A stretch of DNA of 64,000 bases from Pararhodobacter zhoushanensis. Its GTDB lineage: Bacteria; Pseudomonadota; Alphaproteobacteria; Rhodobacterales; Rhodobacteraceae. Where the stretch lies: positions 1,987,501-2,051,500 of the forward strand of contig NZ_JAPDFL010000001.1 of the NCBI RefSeq assembly GCF_025949695.1. The letters are read 5' to 3'. The position numbers and the translations under genes are program-made. Positions within the stretch are counted from its first letter, which is position 1. Each line of letters begins with the position of its first letter. Shown piece after piece: positions 20,135 through 28,156 of this stretch. Under the pieces are notes generated by a model that worked only from the letters and a program-made list of their open reading frames with translations, searched no databases and was not told the origin of the DNA.

Positions 20135-20437
20135 ATGCCCAAAGCCCTGTGGATCGCCCATGTCGAAGTCACCGACGCCGAGGCTTATGGCCGCTACGCC
20201 AAGCTCGCCGGCCCGGCAATCGCGGCGTTCAACGGCAAGTTCATCGCCCGCGGCGGGCGCTATGAAACGCTGGAAGGCGCAGACCGCGCGCGGCACGTGG
20301 TCGCGGTGTTCTCCTCGCTGGAAGAGGGCGCGGCCTGCTACCGCTCGGACGCGTATCAAGAGGCGCTGAGCCACGCGCGCGGCGCATCGGTGCGCGATCT
20401 GGTCGTGGTCGAACTGGTCGACGACGCGGAGCTCTGA
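20135..20437 (+). CDS. DUF1330-domain protein
   Basis: 100 residues with a ferredoxin-like alpha/beta barrel pattern, starting MPKALWIAHVEVTDAEAYGR; conserved segments include FIARGGRYETLEG and YRSDAYQEAL. DUF1330 proteins are small cytoplasmic dimeric-barrel proteins of unknown activity. GGAGGA precedes the ATG by 4 bases, and the start lies one base after the alaS stop, so it is co-transcribed with alaS. A GC hairpin at 20441-20463 just after the stop probably ends the transcript. Confidence 0.88.
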   Translation: MPKALWIAHVEVTDAEAYGRYAKLAGPAIAAFNGKFIARGGRYETLEGADRARHVVAVFSSLEEGAACYRSDAYQEALSHARGASVRDLVVVELVDDAEL

Positions 20438-20440
20438 AAA

Positions 20441-20523
20441 GCGAGGGGCTGCTCGCCCCTCGCGCTCCCCCGCCAAAGGGGGAGCACGCTCCCCCTTTGG
20501 AAACCCCCCGTGGATATTTTCAG
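20441..20523 (-). repeat. Intergenic repeat with two hairpins, copy 2 (inverted)
   Basis: Contains GCGAGGGG...CCCCTCGC (20441-20463) and a perfect 13-bp hairpin CCAAAGGGGGAGC-AC-GCTCCCCCTTTGG (20473-20500). Read on the minus strand it begins CTGAAAATATCCACGGGGGG, nearly identical to the start of the copy at 36719. It likely doubles as terminator for alaS-DUF1330. Confidence 0.55.
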
Positions 20524-20565
20524 ACAGAAAATGAAGCAGGGTTAACGAAGCCTTATCATCTGTCC

Positions 20566-20627
20566 TTAAATATCCTGGGGGGTGAATGCGCGGCACGCGC
20601 AGAGGGGGGCAAGGCCCCCTTGCCCGG
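20566..20627 (+). repeat. Intergenic repeat AAATATCC type, copy 3
   Basis: Starts TTAAATATCCTGGGGGG and contains a hairpin GGGCAAGG-CCC-CCTTGCCC (20607-20625) that sits against the 3' end of the convergent Lrp-type gene. It faces copy 2, so the 20441-20627 gap is a back-to-back pair of the element. Confidence 0.5.
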
Positions 20628-20629
20628 TC

Positions 20630-21085
20630 TCACAGGGGCAGGGCGGTGGTGTCTTTGAGTTCTTCCATCACAAAGCTCGCCGAAACATCCGCCAGATCCA
20701 CCCGCCGCGTAAGCTGTTGATAGAGCGCGTCATAGGCTTTGACGTCGGCAACGCGGGCACGGATCAGGTAATCCAGATCGCCAGTCATGCGGTAGGCGCC
20801 CAGGATTTCGGGCATGTCGCGGGTCGCCTTGGCAAAGCGCGCCAGCCAGCCGGGCCGGTGATCATTGGTGCGCACCATCAGGAAGACGATCAGGCCCAGC
20901 CCCAGTTTCTCGGCATCCAGCAGCGCGACGCGGGCGCGGATCACGCCGGATTCTTCCAGCAGCCTGATCCGCCGCCAGACGGCGTTGCGCGACAGGTTCA
21001 CGGCGGCGCCGATATCGTCCAGCGGCAAGGACGTGTCGCGTTGCAGAACGGCGAGGATGCGGCGGTCTGTGTCGTCCAGGATCAT
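20630..21085 (-). CDS. Lrp/AsnC-family transcriptional regulator
   Basis: 151 residues. An N-terminal winged helix-turn-helix (LDDTDRRILAVLQRDTSLPLDDIG..NLSRNAVWRRIRLLEESGVI) is followed by a RAM ligand-binding domain (FLMVRTNDHRPGWLARF, GAYRMTGDLDYLIRA). Such proteins sense amino acids and control nearby or distant amino-acid genes. The neighbours do not show the target. Divergent from DUF6356, so the 21086-21203 gap probably holds its own promoter and autoregulatory sites. Confidence 0.92.
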   Translation of the reverse strand: MILDDTDRRILAVLQRDTSLPLDDIGAAVNLSRNAVWRRIRLLEESGVIRARVALLDAEKLGLGLIVFLMVRTNDHRPGWLARFAKATRDMPEILGAYRMTGDLDYLIRARVADVKAYDALYQQLTRRVDLADVSASFVMEELKDTTALPL

Positions 21086-21203
21086 CGTATTTGGCTTCTT
21101 ATTGGGATGCAGTCACACGATCTTGCCATAAGACCTGAAACTTTGCGACCCTTTCCCACCGACCCGGCGCTAAACTGTCTGGACCCCAAACCGGAGACCC
21201 GCC

Positions 21204-21410
21204 ATGATCCAGCGCCTGTTCCTTGATCACCCTGCCGCCGTCGACGAGAGCTATCTCGAGCACGCCCGCTTCGCGAGCGGCTTCAGTGGCTGGCTGATAC
21301 TGGCGGGGCTGGCGGCGGCAGTTCATGCCGTGCTACCCTTTGCCTGTCAGGCGACGGCGAGCCGTATCATCCGCCGTCTGCATGCACGGATCGAGAACCG
21401 GGGTCACTGA
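21204..21410 (+). CDS. DUF6356 family small membrane protein
   Basis: 68 residues, MIQRLFLDHPAAVDESYLEH then a membrane helix (SGWLILAGLAAAVHAVLPFAC). The conserved FLxHPxxVxEsYxEHxxxA start is typical of this family in alphaproteobacteria. Function unknown. Its stop abuts the ATG of the amidotransferase gene, so the two are translated together. Confidence 0.8.
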   Translation: MIQRLFLDHPAAVDESYLEHARFASGFSGWLILAGLAAAVHAVLPFACQATASRIIRRLHARIENRGH

Positions 21411-22205
21411 ATGTGCCGTTGGGCTGCCTATGTCGGAACGCCGATTTTTCTGGAAGACATCGTCAGCCGGCCCGGCCATTCGCTGATCCAGCAGAGCCAG
21501 CACGCCACGCAAGGCTCGACGGCGATCAACGCTGACGGGTTCGGCATCGCGTGGTATGGCGAGCGGCCTGAGCCGGGGCTTTACCGCGACACCTATCCGG
21601 CCTGGTCCGACCCCAATCTGCGCTCGATCACGGCACAGGTCCGCTCGCCCCTGTTTCTGGCGCATGTGCGCGCCTCGACCGGCACCGCGACCAGCCGCAA
21701 CAATTGCCACCCGTTCACCGTCGGCCGCTGGAGCTTCATGCACAATGGACAGATCGGCGGCTATGACAGCTTTCGCCGCGACGCCGACATGATGATCCCT
21801 GAAGCGCTGTATCCCCACCGCAAGGGGGCCAGCGACAGTGAGGCGCTGTTCCTGATCGCGCTGGCCGAGGGGTTGGACCGCGATCCGCAAGGTGCCTTGG
21901 AGCGGGCTGCGGCGCGGATGATGGCGCTGAGCCGGGCCAAGGGCGGCGCGCCGCATCTGCGCATGACCTGCGCGTTCAGCGATGGCGAGACGCTCTATGC
22001 CGCGCGCTATGCGTCTGACGATGCTGCGCCCAGCCTGTGGCACCGCTGGTCGGACAGCCGGGGCGGGCGGGCCGTGGTGTCCGAGCCGCTGGAAGCCGAC
22101 GAATGCGGCTGGGAAGTGATCCCGCAGGCCTCGTTCTGCCTGTTCAAAGGCGAGGCGGTCGAGATCCGGCCGTTTTCGCCCTGTCCACTGGTGCAGGCGG
22201 CTTGA
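21411..22205 (+). CDS. Class II glutamine amidotransferase
   Basis: 264 residues starting MCRWAAYVGTPIFLED; Cys2 becomes the N-terminal nucleophile after Met removal. Further Ntn-hydrolase features: NADGFGIAWYG, AHVRASTGTATSRNNCHPF and FMHNGQIGGY. The single-domain layout resembles EgtC/YafJ proteins that hydrolyse gamma-glutamyl amides. No ergothioneine genes are nearby, so the substrate is unknown. Translationally linked to the DUF6356 gene upstream. Confidence 0.9.
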   Translation: MCRWAAYVGTPIFLEDIVSRPGHSLIQQSQHATQGSTAINADGFGIAWYGERPEPGLYRDTYPAWSDPNLRSITAQVRSPLFLAHVRASTGTATSRNNCHPFTVGRWSFMHNGQIGGYDSFRRDADMMIPEALYPHRKGASDSEALFLIALAEGLDRDPQGALERAAARMMALSRAKGGAPHLRMTCAFSDGETLYAARYASDDAAPSLWHRWSDSRGGRAVVSEPLEADECGWEVIPQASFCLFKGEAVEIRPFSPCPLVQAA

Positions 22206-22237
22206 CAGTTCCGATGTCCGGGACGAAGCCGGACCGC

Positions 22238-23119
22238 ATGACCCACAGTGATTTCCTGAGCGCCTTGCCGCCCGCGACCCGTGCCGCCCTGACCCATCGC
22301 TCGCCCACGGCGGGCTTGTGGCATCTGGCCGGGCATGGCGGGGTGATCATGGTGTTGGGCGCGCTGATTGCCATCGGTGTGCCGGGGTGGTGGCTGCTCA
22401 TGCCGCTGCAGGGGATCGCGCTGGTCTTCCTGTTCACGCTGGAACATGAATGCACGCACAAGACCCCCTTTGCCAGCGATCGCTTATGCGACCGGGTGGG
22501 GGCGGTGACCGGGGCGTTGATCCTCAACCCCTTCACATGGTTTCGCTATTTCCATCTGGCGCATCACCGCTTCACCAACCAGCCCGGCGACCCCGAGCTG
22601 GACAGCCCCAAGCCCGAAACCCGCGCGCAGTGGCTCTGGCATGTGTCGGGCCTGCCGCTGTGGGGCGCGTCGATCCGGCTGATCCTGCGGCTGGCGGCGG
22701 GGCGCGAGCATCCCGCCTATCTGCCCGCCCGCGCCCGTGCGAAGGCCGAGCGTGAGGCGCGGCTGTTGCTGGCGGTCTATGCGCTGGCGGCGCTGACCCT
22801 GCTGTGGTCGCCGCTGATCCTGTGGCTGTGGGTCGTCCCGCTGCTGTTGGGCCAGCCGTTCCTGCGCCTGTACCTGCTGGCCGAGCATGGCGATTGCCCC
22901 CAGGTTGCCGACATGTTCGCCAATACGCGCACGACGTTCACCACCGCGCTGGTGCGGTTTTTTGCGTGGAACATGCCGTATCACGCCGAACATCACGTGT
23001 TTCCCGCCGTGCCCTTTGACAAGCTGCCCGCCTTGCATCAACAGATGCGCGAGCATTTGCGGGTGACGGCGGCGGGCTATGTCGCGTTTTCGCAGGCCTA
23101 TCTGGCGCGCCGTCGCTGA
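22238..23119 (+). CDS. Membrane fatty acid desaturase family protein
   Basis: 293 residues from ATG 22238 (an ATG 8 codons upstream at 22214 is also possible). Several membrane helices and the three di-iron histidine boxes are present: HECTH (in LEHECTHKTPF), HLAHHRFTN and YHAEHHVFP. It would insert a double bond or hydroxyl into an acyl or carotenoid-like chain at the inner membrane. The subclass cannot be fixed from sequence alone. It lies 32 bases after the amidotransferase. Confidence 0.88.
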   Translation: MTHSDFLSALPPATRAALTHRSPTAGLWHLAGHGGVIMVLGALIAIGVPGWWLLMPLQGIALVFLFTLEHECTHKTPFASDRLCDRVGAVTGALILNPFTWFRYFHLAHHRFTNQPGDPELDSPKPETRAQWLWHVSGLPLWGASIRLILRLAAGREHPAYLPARARAKAEREARLLLAVYALAALTLLWSPLILWLWVVPLLLGQPFLRLYLLAEHGDCPQVADMFANTRTTFTTALVRFFAWNMPYHAEHHVFPAVPFDKLPALHQQMREHLRVTAAGYVAFSQAYLARRR

Positions 23120-23177
23120 CAAGGGGTTGAACCGGGCGACCAAGACGGGCATGACTAGAACAAGTAGGGAACGTTGA

Positions 23178-25581
23178 ATGAGCGACTCGAACCGGCCCAG
23201 CCTGTCGTCCATGGCCTTTGCAGGCGCCACCGCCTCGCGTCAGGCGGCGTATCTGGATGGGCTGAACAGCGAGCAGCGCGCCGCCGTCGAGGCGCTGAAT
23301 GGCCCGGTGCTGATGCTGGCGGGCGCTGGAACCGGCAAGACCCGCGCCCTGACTGCCCGGATTGCGCATCTGATTTCCACCGGTACGGCGCGTCCGAATG
23401 AGATTTTGGCCGTTACCTTCACCAACAAAGCCGCGCGCGAGATGAAGCACCGCATCGCTGGCTTGCTGGGCGACACGGTTGAGGGGATGCCGTGGCTGGG
23501 CACCTTCCATTCGATCGGCGTGCGGTTCCTGCGGCGGCATGCGGAACTGGTGGGGCTTAAGTCGAACTTCACCATCATCGACACCGATGACCAGCTGCGG
23601 CTGATGAAGCAGCTGATTCAGGCCGCCAATCTGGATGACAAACGTTGGCCCGCGCGGGCGCTGGCCAATCTGATCGACGGCTGGAAGAACCGCGCATGGC
23701 GCCCGGATATGGTGCCGGGGGCCGAAGCGGGCGCGTTCAACAACCGCGGGACCGAGCTGTATGAGGCCTATCAAGAGCGGCTGCGCACGCTGAATGCCTG
23801 TGATTTCGGTGACTTGCTGCTGCATGTGGTGACGATCTTCCAGCAGAACCCCGATGTGCTGGCGCAATACCAGCGCTGGCTGCGGTTCATTCTGGTGGAC
23901 GAGTATCAGGATACTAACGTCGCCCAGTACCTGCTGCTGCGGCTTCTGGCGCAGGGGCATCAGAACATCTGCTGTGTCGGTGATGACGACCAGTCGATCT
24001 ATGGCTGGCGCGGGGCCGAGGTGGGCAACATCCTGCGGTTCGAGCGGGACTTTCCGGGTGCCAAGGTGATCCGGCTTGAGCAGAACTACCGCTCGACCCC
24101 GCATATTCTGGCCGCGGCCTCGGGCGTGATCAGCGCCAATGAGGGGCGGCTGGGCAAGACCCTGTGGACCGAGGCGACCGAGGGCGAAAAGGTCCGCCTG
24201 ATCGGCCATTGGGACGGCGAGGATGAGGCGCGCTGGATCGGCGATGAGGTCGAGGCGCTGGAGCGTGGCACGCGCGGGCTGGACCCGATCAGCCCCGATG
24301 ACATGGCGATTCTGGTGCGCGCCAGCCATCAGATGCGCGCGTTTGAGGACCGGTTTCTGACCATCGGCCTGCCGTATCGCGTGGTCGGTGGCCCGCGATT
24401 CTATGAGCGGCTCGAGATTCGCGATGCGATGGCCTATTTCCGCCTCGCCGTCAGCCCGACCGACGATCTGGCGTTCGAGCGGGTGGTGAACAACCCCAAG
24501 CGTGGCATTGGCGACAAAGCGCAGCAGACCATCCAGCGCGTCGCGCGCGAGGCCGAGGTGCCGCTGCTGATGGGCGCGGCGCTGGTGTTGCGCGACGGGC
24601 TCCTGGGCGGCAAGGCGGCGGGCAATCTGCGCGCGTTCATCGAAAGCATGGCGCGCTGGCACGATATGGTGCGCAGCCCGGTGGTGTCGGCCAATGATGA
24701 TCTGGTGATTGAGGACGACGTGCCGCCGCCGAGCGTCTCGCATGTGCGGCTGGCCGAGATGATGCTGGACGAGATCCGGCTATACCGCCATGTGGCAGGC
24801 GCAAAAGACGCCCGAGGCCGAGGGGCGGCTAGAGAACCTGAAGGAACTGATCAAGGCGCTGGAGGGCTTCGACAGCCTGCAAGGCTTTCTGGAGCATGTC
24901 GCGCTGATCATGGATAACGAGGCCGAGGAATCGCAGGAGAAGGTCACCATCATGACCCTGCACGCGGCCAAGGGTCTGGAATTCCCCGCCGTGTTCCTGC
25001 CTGGCTGGGAAGACGGGCTGTTCCCCAGCCAGCGCAGTCTGGACGAAAGCGGGCTCAAGGGCCTGGAAGAGGAACGCCGTCTGGCCTATGTCGGCATCAC
25101 GCGGGCCGAGCGGCTGTGCATGATCTCGTTCGCGGCCAACCGCCGGGTGTTCGGGCAGTGGCAAAGCCAGCTGCCCAGCCGGTTCATCGACGAATTGCCG
25201 CCCGAGCATGTCGAAGTTCTGACGCCGCCGGGCATTCATGGCGGTTTCAGTGCAGGCAAAGCGCATCACGCGACGCCGGTCGATGATGACTCGCTCGAAG
25301 GCCGCGCCACGCGGGCCGATGTCTATAACGCGCCGGGCTGGAAACGCATGCAGTCGCGGGGCCGGGTTGCCCCGGCGGCGCCCAAGGCCCTGCGCGGCTC
25401 GGCCGAGCCGTCGGTGCATTTTTCGGCCGGCGAGCGGGTGTTCAACAAGAAGTTCGGCACCGGCACGATCATCGCGGTCGATGGCGACAAGCTGGCCGTG
25501 GCCTTCGATCAGGCCGGGGAAAAGCACATCCTGTCGCAATATGTGCTGCCCGCTGACGGAATGGACGACGTTCCCTTCTGA
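23178..25581 (+). CDS. uvrD: UvrD/Rep-type DNA helicase II, interrupted by a frameshift
   Basis: SF1A 3'-5' helicase for nucleotide excision and mismatch repair. Walker A GAGTGKT (about residue 50), DExx box VDEYQDTN (about 240), QNYRSTPHIL and C-terminal VTIMTLHAAKGLEFPAVFLPG and YVGITRAE motifs are visible, ending in the usual KFGTGTIIAVDGDKLAVAF tail. The frame breaks at about 24774: removing one A turns DEIRLYRHV into DESGYTAMWQAQKTPEA, and the whole is 800 residues. Since every motif on both sides is intact, a one-base sequence error is more likely than gene loss. Confidence 0.92.
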
Positions 25582-25668
25582 GGGAAGTCGAGCGCTTAAC
25601 TATAGCAGTTGAATGAAATGCCGCAGATGCGGGTTTTCCAGCGCCTGTCAGGGTGCCCTCAAGACATG

Positions 25669-25710
25669 AAAAAAGCGCGGTTGCCCAGGGAGGAGGAGGG
25701 GCAACCGCGC
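25669..25710 (-). terminator. Rho-independent terminator of the DUF1127-RNA transcript
   Basis: Stem GCGCGGTTGCC / GGCAACCGCGC (25675-25685 and 25700-25710) followed on the minus strand by six T. The loop carries the CCTCCTCCC motif, so one structure serves both as RNA element and terminator. Confidence 0.85.
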
Positions 25711-25744
25711 CGTTTCGCGGGACAGGGGAGGAGGTCTGGCCCGC
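25669..25744 (-). ncRNA. CcsR-like (cuckoo) RNA unit 4, two hairpins with CCTCCTCCC loops, terminator at its end
   Basis: On the minus strand, hairpin 25717-25744 and hairpin 25675-25710 each expose CCTCCTCCC in the loop (GGGAGGAGG on plus at 25726 and 25688). The last hairpin has an 11-bp perfect stem and is followed by T6 (25669-25674), a classical Rho-independent terminator ending the array. The loop sequence is complementary to a Shine-Dalgarno GGAGG, so these RNAs could sequester ribosome binding sites. Known relatives: CcsR1-4 of R. sphaeroides. Confidence 0.85.
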
Positions 25745-25753
25745 CGTCTATGG

Positions 25754-25820
25754 GGCGCAGCGCCTCAGGGAGGAGGAGGAGCCGCCGCGCCATAACGAAA
25801 ACCGAGGGAGGAGGTTCGGT
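25754..25820 (-). ncRNA. CcsR-like (cuckoo) RNA unit 3
   Basis: Hairpins 25801-25820 (5-bp stem ACCGA/TCGGT) and 25754-25791 (longer, imperfect GC stem) carry the motif at 25806 and 25768. Spacing between the motifs is 38 bases, the same as in units 1 and 4. Between units 2 and 3 lies an extra plain hairpin GCCCCG-GAATT-CGGGGC (25847-25863) without the motif. Confidence 0.8.
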
Positions 25821-25860
25821 CGTCGTATCTGTTTTGGAGCCCTTCGGCCCCGGAATTCGG

Positions 25861-25934
25861 GGCGCGGTTCCCAGGGAGGAGGAGGGGAACCGCGCCGGAG
25901 TGCTGTCGGCCCAGGGAGGAGGAGGGGCCTAAGC
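25861..25934 (-). ncRNA. CcsR-like (cuckoo) RNA unit 2
   Basis: Hairpins 25902-25934 and 25861-25896 carry the motif at 25914 and 25874 (40 bases apart). The second has a perfect 11-bp stem GGCGCGGTTCC/GGAACCGCGCC, nearly the same as the terminal hairpin of unit 4, suggesting the units arose by duplication. Confidence 0.8.
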
Positions 25935-25942
25935 TACTGGTC

Positions 25943-26014
25943 GGAACCTGCCGCTGGGAGGAGGTAGCAGCGGTTCCTTGCACGATCGGCCCAGGGAGGA
26001 GGAGGGGCCGTCGT
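25943..26014 (-). ncRNA. CcsR-like (cuckoo) RNA unit 1
   Basis: First unit after the DUF1127 stop codon. Hairpins 25982-26014 (ACGA(T)CGGCC/GGCCGTCGT) and 25943-25977 (GGAACC/GGTTCC outer stem) carry the motif at 25994 and 25956, 38 bases apart. In R. sphaeroides the RNAs are processed from the transcript that begins at the DUF1127 gene promoter; the same is expected here since no separate promoter is evident. Confidence 0.8.
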
Positions 26015-26052
26015 TCTGGTCGCAGGCCCAAGGGCCTGGAATTCTTTGCCTT

Positions 26053-26274
26053 TTAGACGTCGCGGCCGTAGGCTGCTTCGTAAGCCAGGCGGGTGATCAT
26101 GCTGCGGCTGATGCCCAGATCGGCCAGCTCGCGGGTGGTCAGTGCGTTCAGTTCGTTGTAGGTGCGAACATAAACGCGCGAGCGGGTCCAAGCGGCGCTC
26201 AGCGAACCGAAAGCCGAAGCGATCTGGCCAAAGAGGCCAAAGCCGCGGGTCTGCTGGGTTGATGCGTATGCCAT
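26053..26274 (-). CDS. ccaF1: DUF1127 small RNA-binding-type protein (CcaF1-like)
   Basis: 73 residues from the ATG at 26272-26274 (MAYASTQQTRGFGLFGQIAS). The C-terminal half carries the DUF1127 signature: YVRTYNELNALTTRELADLG, then ISRSMITRLAYEAAYG. In R. sphaeroides the equivalent protein (RSP_6037, CcaF1) is encoded directly upstream of CcsR1-4 and binds RNA. The identical arrangement here, with the hairpin array starting 38 bases past the stop, supports the same role in stress-response RNA control. An in-frame ATG seven codons upstream is an alternative start. Confidence 0.88.
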   Translation of the reverse strand: MAYASTQQTRGFGLFGQIASAFGSLSAAWTRSRVYVRTYNELNALTTRELADLGISRSMITRLAYEAAYGRDV

Positions 26275-26331
26275 GGTGTCTACTCTTTCGTTCATCTGGG
26301 GTTGGACAAATTTCTTTCCCCGTTGAAGCAA

Positions 26332-26359
26332 AGATGGACTTTATGCTGCACTTGCACAA
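26332..26359 (-). promoter_or_regulatory. Candidate promoter of the DUF1127-CcsR transcript
   Basis: On the minus strand TTGTGC, a 16-base spacer and CCATCT lie 58-85 bases upstream of the start codon. This loosely resembles a heat-shock-sigma promoter, which would fit the RpoHI/RpoHII control known for the R. sphaeroides locus, but the match to the -10 is weak. The remaining gap (26360-26580) holds a hairpin CGCTGC-TAT-GCAGCG (26376-26390) and presumably the mrp promoter. Confidence 0.3.
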
Positions 26360-26580
26360 TCCCTCGAATGAGCAACGCTGCTATGCAGCGAAGTCATGGC
26401 GACGTAGGGTAACCCAAGCGTCTGAGTTCCCGGCGCGCGGCCCGATCCGCTCCGGGCCCGCCTCGCGGTTTCGCAGGTGCAGCATTTTTCGCCACAGCGT
26501 GCTTAATCGGGTGGGGGTTGCCTTGTGCGTAAACACACTCAGGTTAGGCGCAATGATTCGGAATAAAGGGGGCTTTGCCC

Positions 26581-27669
26581 ATGTCATCCAGCTCGGCGCC
26601 GACGCGCGAAGAGATTCTTGCAGCCCTGAAGGGCGTGGCGCTGCCGAAGGGCGGTGATCTGGTCAGTGCCGATTTGATTCGGGCGCTGGTCGTCGATGGC
26701 GGCGCGGTGCGCTTTGTGATCGAGGCCGAGACGGCTGACGAGGCCCGCGCGCTGGATCCGGTGCGCGCAGAGGCCGAGCGTGTCGTGGCGGCATTGCCCG
26801 GCGTGGCGCGGGTATCGGTGGCGATGACGGCGCATGGCCCGGCGCCCAAGCAGCAAGCGCCCAAGGGTGAGGCCCCTTCGCTCAGCATCGGTCGTCACCC
26901 GACGCCCGGCCCGTCGGTGGTGCCCGGCGTCAAGCGGATCATCGCCGTCGGCTCGGGCAAGGGCGGGGTGGGCAAGTCCACCGTGTCCGCCAACCTTGCC
27001 GTGGCGATGGCGCGCGAGGGCTGGCGCGTGGGTCTGGTCGATGCCGATATCTACGGCCCCAGCCAGCCGCGCATGATGGGCGTGTCCAAGCGACCGGCCT
27101 CGCCCGATGGCAAAACGATCATTCCGCCGGTGGCGCATGGCGTGCGGGTGATCTCGATCGGGCTGATGCTGCCCGAGGATCAGGCGTTGATCTGGCGCGG
27201 TCCGATGCTGATGGGCGCGTTGCAACAGTTGATGACGCAGGTGGCATGGGGCGATCTGGATGCGCTGATCATCGACATGCCGCCGGGGACTGGGGATGTG
27301 CAGATGACGCTGTGCCAGAAGTTCGACGTGACCGGCGCAATTGTGGTGTCGACGCCGCAGGACGTGGCGCTTCTGGATGCGCGCCGGGCGCTGAACGCGT
27401 TCTCCACGCTGAAAACGCCGGTGATCGGGCTGATCGAGAACATGTCGACCTTCATCTGCCCCAACTGCGGCCATGAGGAGCATATCTTCGGCGACGGTGG
27501 CGTTGCGCGCGAGGCCGAGAAGACCGGCATCCCGTTCCTTGGCTCGCTGCCGTTGACGCTGGAGGTCAGGCTGTCGGGGGATGGCGGTGTCCCCGTGGCG
27601 GCCACGGACAGCGCCGTTGCTGAAAGCTATCGGCGGATCGCGCGGGGGCTGATGGCGCAACTGGCCTGA
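26581..27669 (+). CDS. apbC: Mrp/ApbC (NBP35-like) iron-sulfur cluster carrier ATPase
   Basis: 362 residues from ATG 26581. An N-terminal MIP18/DUF59-like domain (about 5-80), a variable linker and a deviant Walker P-loop ATPase domain ([17 protein letters not shown], about 122-138; [27 protein letters not shown]). The CPNC motif (in [15 protein letters not shown]) is the Fe-S cluster ligand pair shared by the dimer. It delivers Fe-S clusters to apoproteins in the cytoplasm. A GGGGG stretch precedes the ATG. A terminator follows at 27701-27734. Confidence 0.95.
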   Translation: MSSSSAPTREEILAALKGVALPKGGDLVSADLIRALVVDGGAVRFVIEAETADEARALDPVRAEAERVVAALPGVARVSVAMTAHGPAPKQQAPKGEAPSLSIGRHPTPGPSVVPGVKRIIAVGSGKGGVGKSTVSANLAVAMAREGWRVGLVDADIYGPSQPRMMGVSKRPASPDGKTIIPPVAHGVRVISIGLMLPEDQALIWRGPMLMGALQQLMTQVAWGDLDALIIDMPPGTGDVQMTLCQKFDVTGAIVVSTPQDVALLDARRALNAFSTLKTPVIGLIENMSTFICPNCGHEEHIFGDGGVAREAEKTGIPFLGSLPLTLEVRLSGDGGVPVAATDSAVAESYRRIARGLMAQLA

Positions 27670-27700
27670 TCCGGCCCAGCCTTTCCCCGTGATTTCCCAG

Positions 27701-27734
27701 AACGGCCCGAACCTGAGAGGTTCCGGGCCGTTTT
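27701..27734 (+). terminator. Rho-independent terminator after apbC, nested in a larger inverted repeat
   Basis: Stem AACGGCCCG-AACCT / AGGTTCCGGGCCGTT with one bulge, loop GAG, then TTTT. It is enclosed by a second inverted repeat: CCCCGTGATTTCCCAG (27685-27700) pairs with CTGGGAAATCAGGGG (27746-27760) with one bulged base. Confidence 0.85.
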
Positions 27735-27760
27735 CTGTGGGCGATCTGGGAAATCAGGGG

Positions 27761-28060
27761 AGGGACGGACCGGGAAATCCCGGCACCCGCCGGGCTGTTT
27801 GCGGGAGGGAAGCGGGGGCGCACCGGGAATTTGCAGACGATTTCGATCTAAGTCTTTGTTTTTACGTCTTGGTGCCTTCTGGCGGCGGGTTTGGGAAATC
27901 CAGGGACATGCTTTGGGAATTCATGGCACCCGGCTGGGATTGGCCTGGGACAGGCGTGGGCCGAGCGGGCGGCGATGGGAGGCTGCGGCCCGATTCGGGG
28001 CCGGTCCGGCATCTGGTGGGAATCCATGGGAGAGCCGATTCAGCGCGAAAATCGATGGAA
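27761..28060. other. Noncoding region rich in GGGAA(A/T)TC boxes
   Basis: No credible gene. Repeated boxes include TGGGAAATC (27747), CCGGGAAATCCCGG (27770-27783, a palindrome), GGGAATTTG (27825), TGGGAAATCC (27891), TGGGAATTC (27914), a phased TGGG-N7-TGGG-N7-TGGG run (27935-27960) and TGGGAATCC (28017). MraZ binds phased TGGG repeats, so some may be extra MraZ sites, but the full AAATC extension is not explained. The stretch 28061-28390 carries CCGATT repeats, a DnaA-like box and TTAACCA/CTAACCA boxes at 28280 and 28297. Confidence 0.45.
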
Positions 28061-28147
28061 TCGGGCCGATTTTGCCCAAAAACGCGCGACTCTGTCGGCA
28101 GGAACTGGCCGAATCGGATCACAGCCCTGTGCACGCCGATTTCAGCC

Positions 28148-28156
28148 TGTGGATAA
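28148..28156 (-). promoter_or_regulatory. DnaA box (TTATCCACA) upstream of the dcw cluster
   Basis: The plus strand reads TGTGGATAA, the exact complement of the strong DnaA box TTATCCACA, followed by an AT-rich stretch (28153-28185). A second weaker GGATAA lies at 28174. DnaA may influence cell-division gene expression. One perfect box could also occur by chance. Confidence 0.35.

Noticed and set aside
17431..20172. Long open frame antisense to alaS
   Set aside because: alaS is complete and conserved on the plus strand; the opposite product has no family resemblance.
25669..26010. Regular short repeats resembling a CRISPR array
   Set aside because: The repeated unit is only 9-16 bases, each copy sits in its own hairpin with compensating stems, spacing is 38-68 bases and no cas gene is near. 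It matches hairpin RNAs after a DUF1127 gene instead.
27689..28156. 155-codon open frame downstream of apbC
   Set aside because: It starts within the apbC terminator, its translation is Gly/Arg/Pro-rich without domains, and the DNA is full of repeated GGGAA boxes and inverted repeats.
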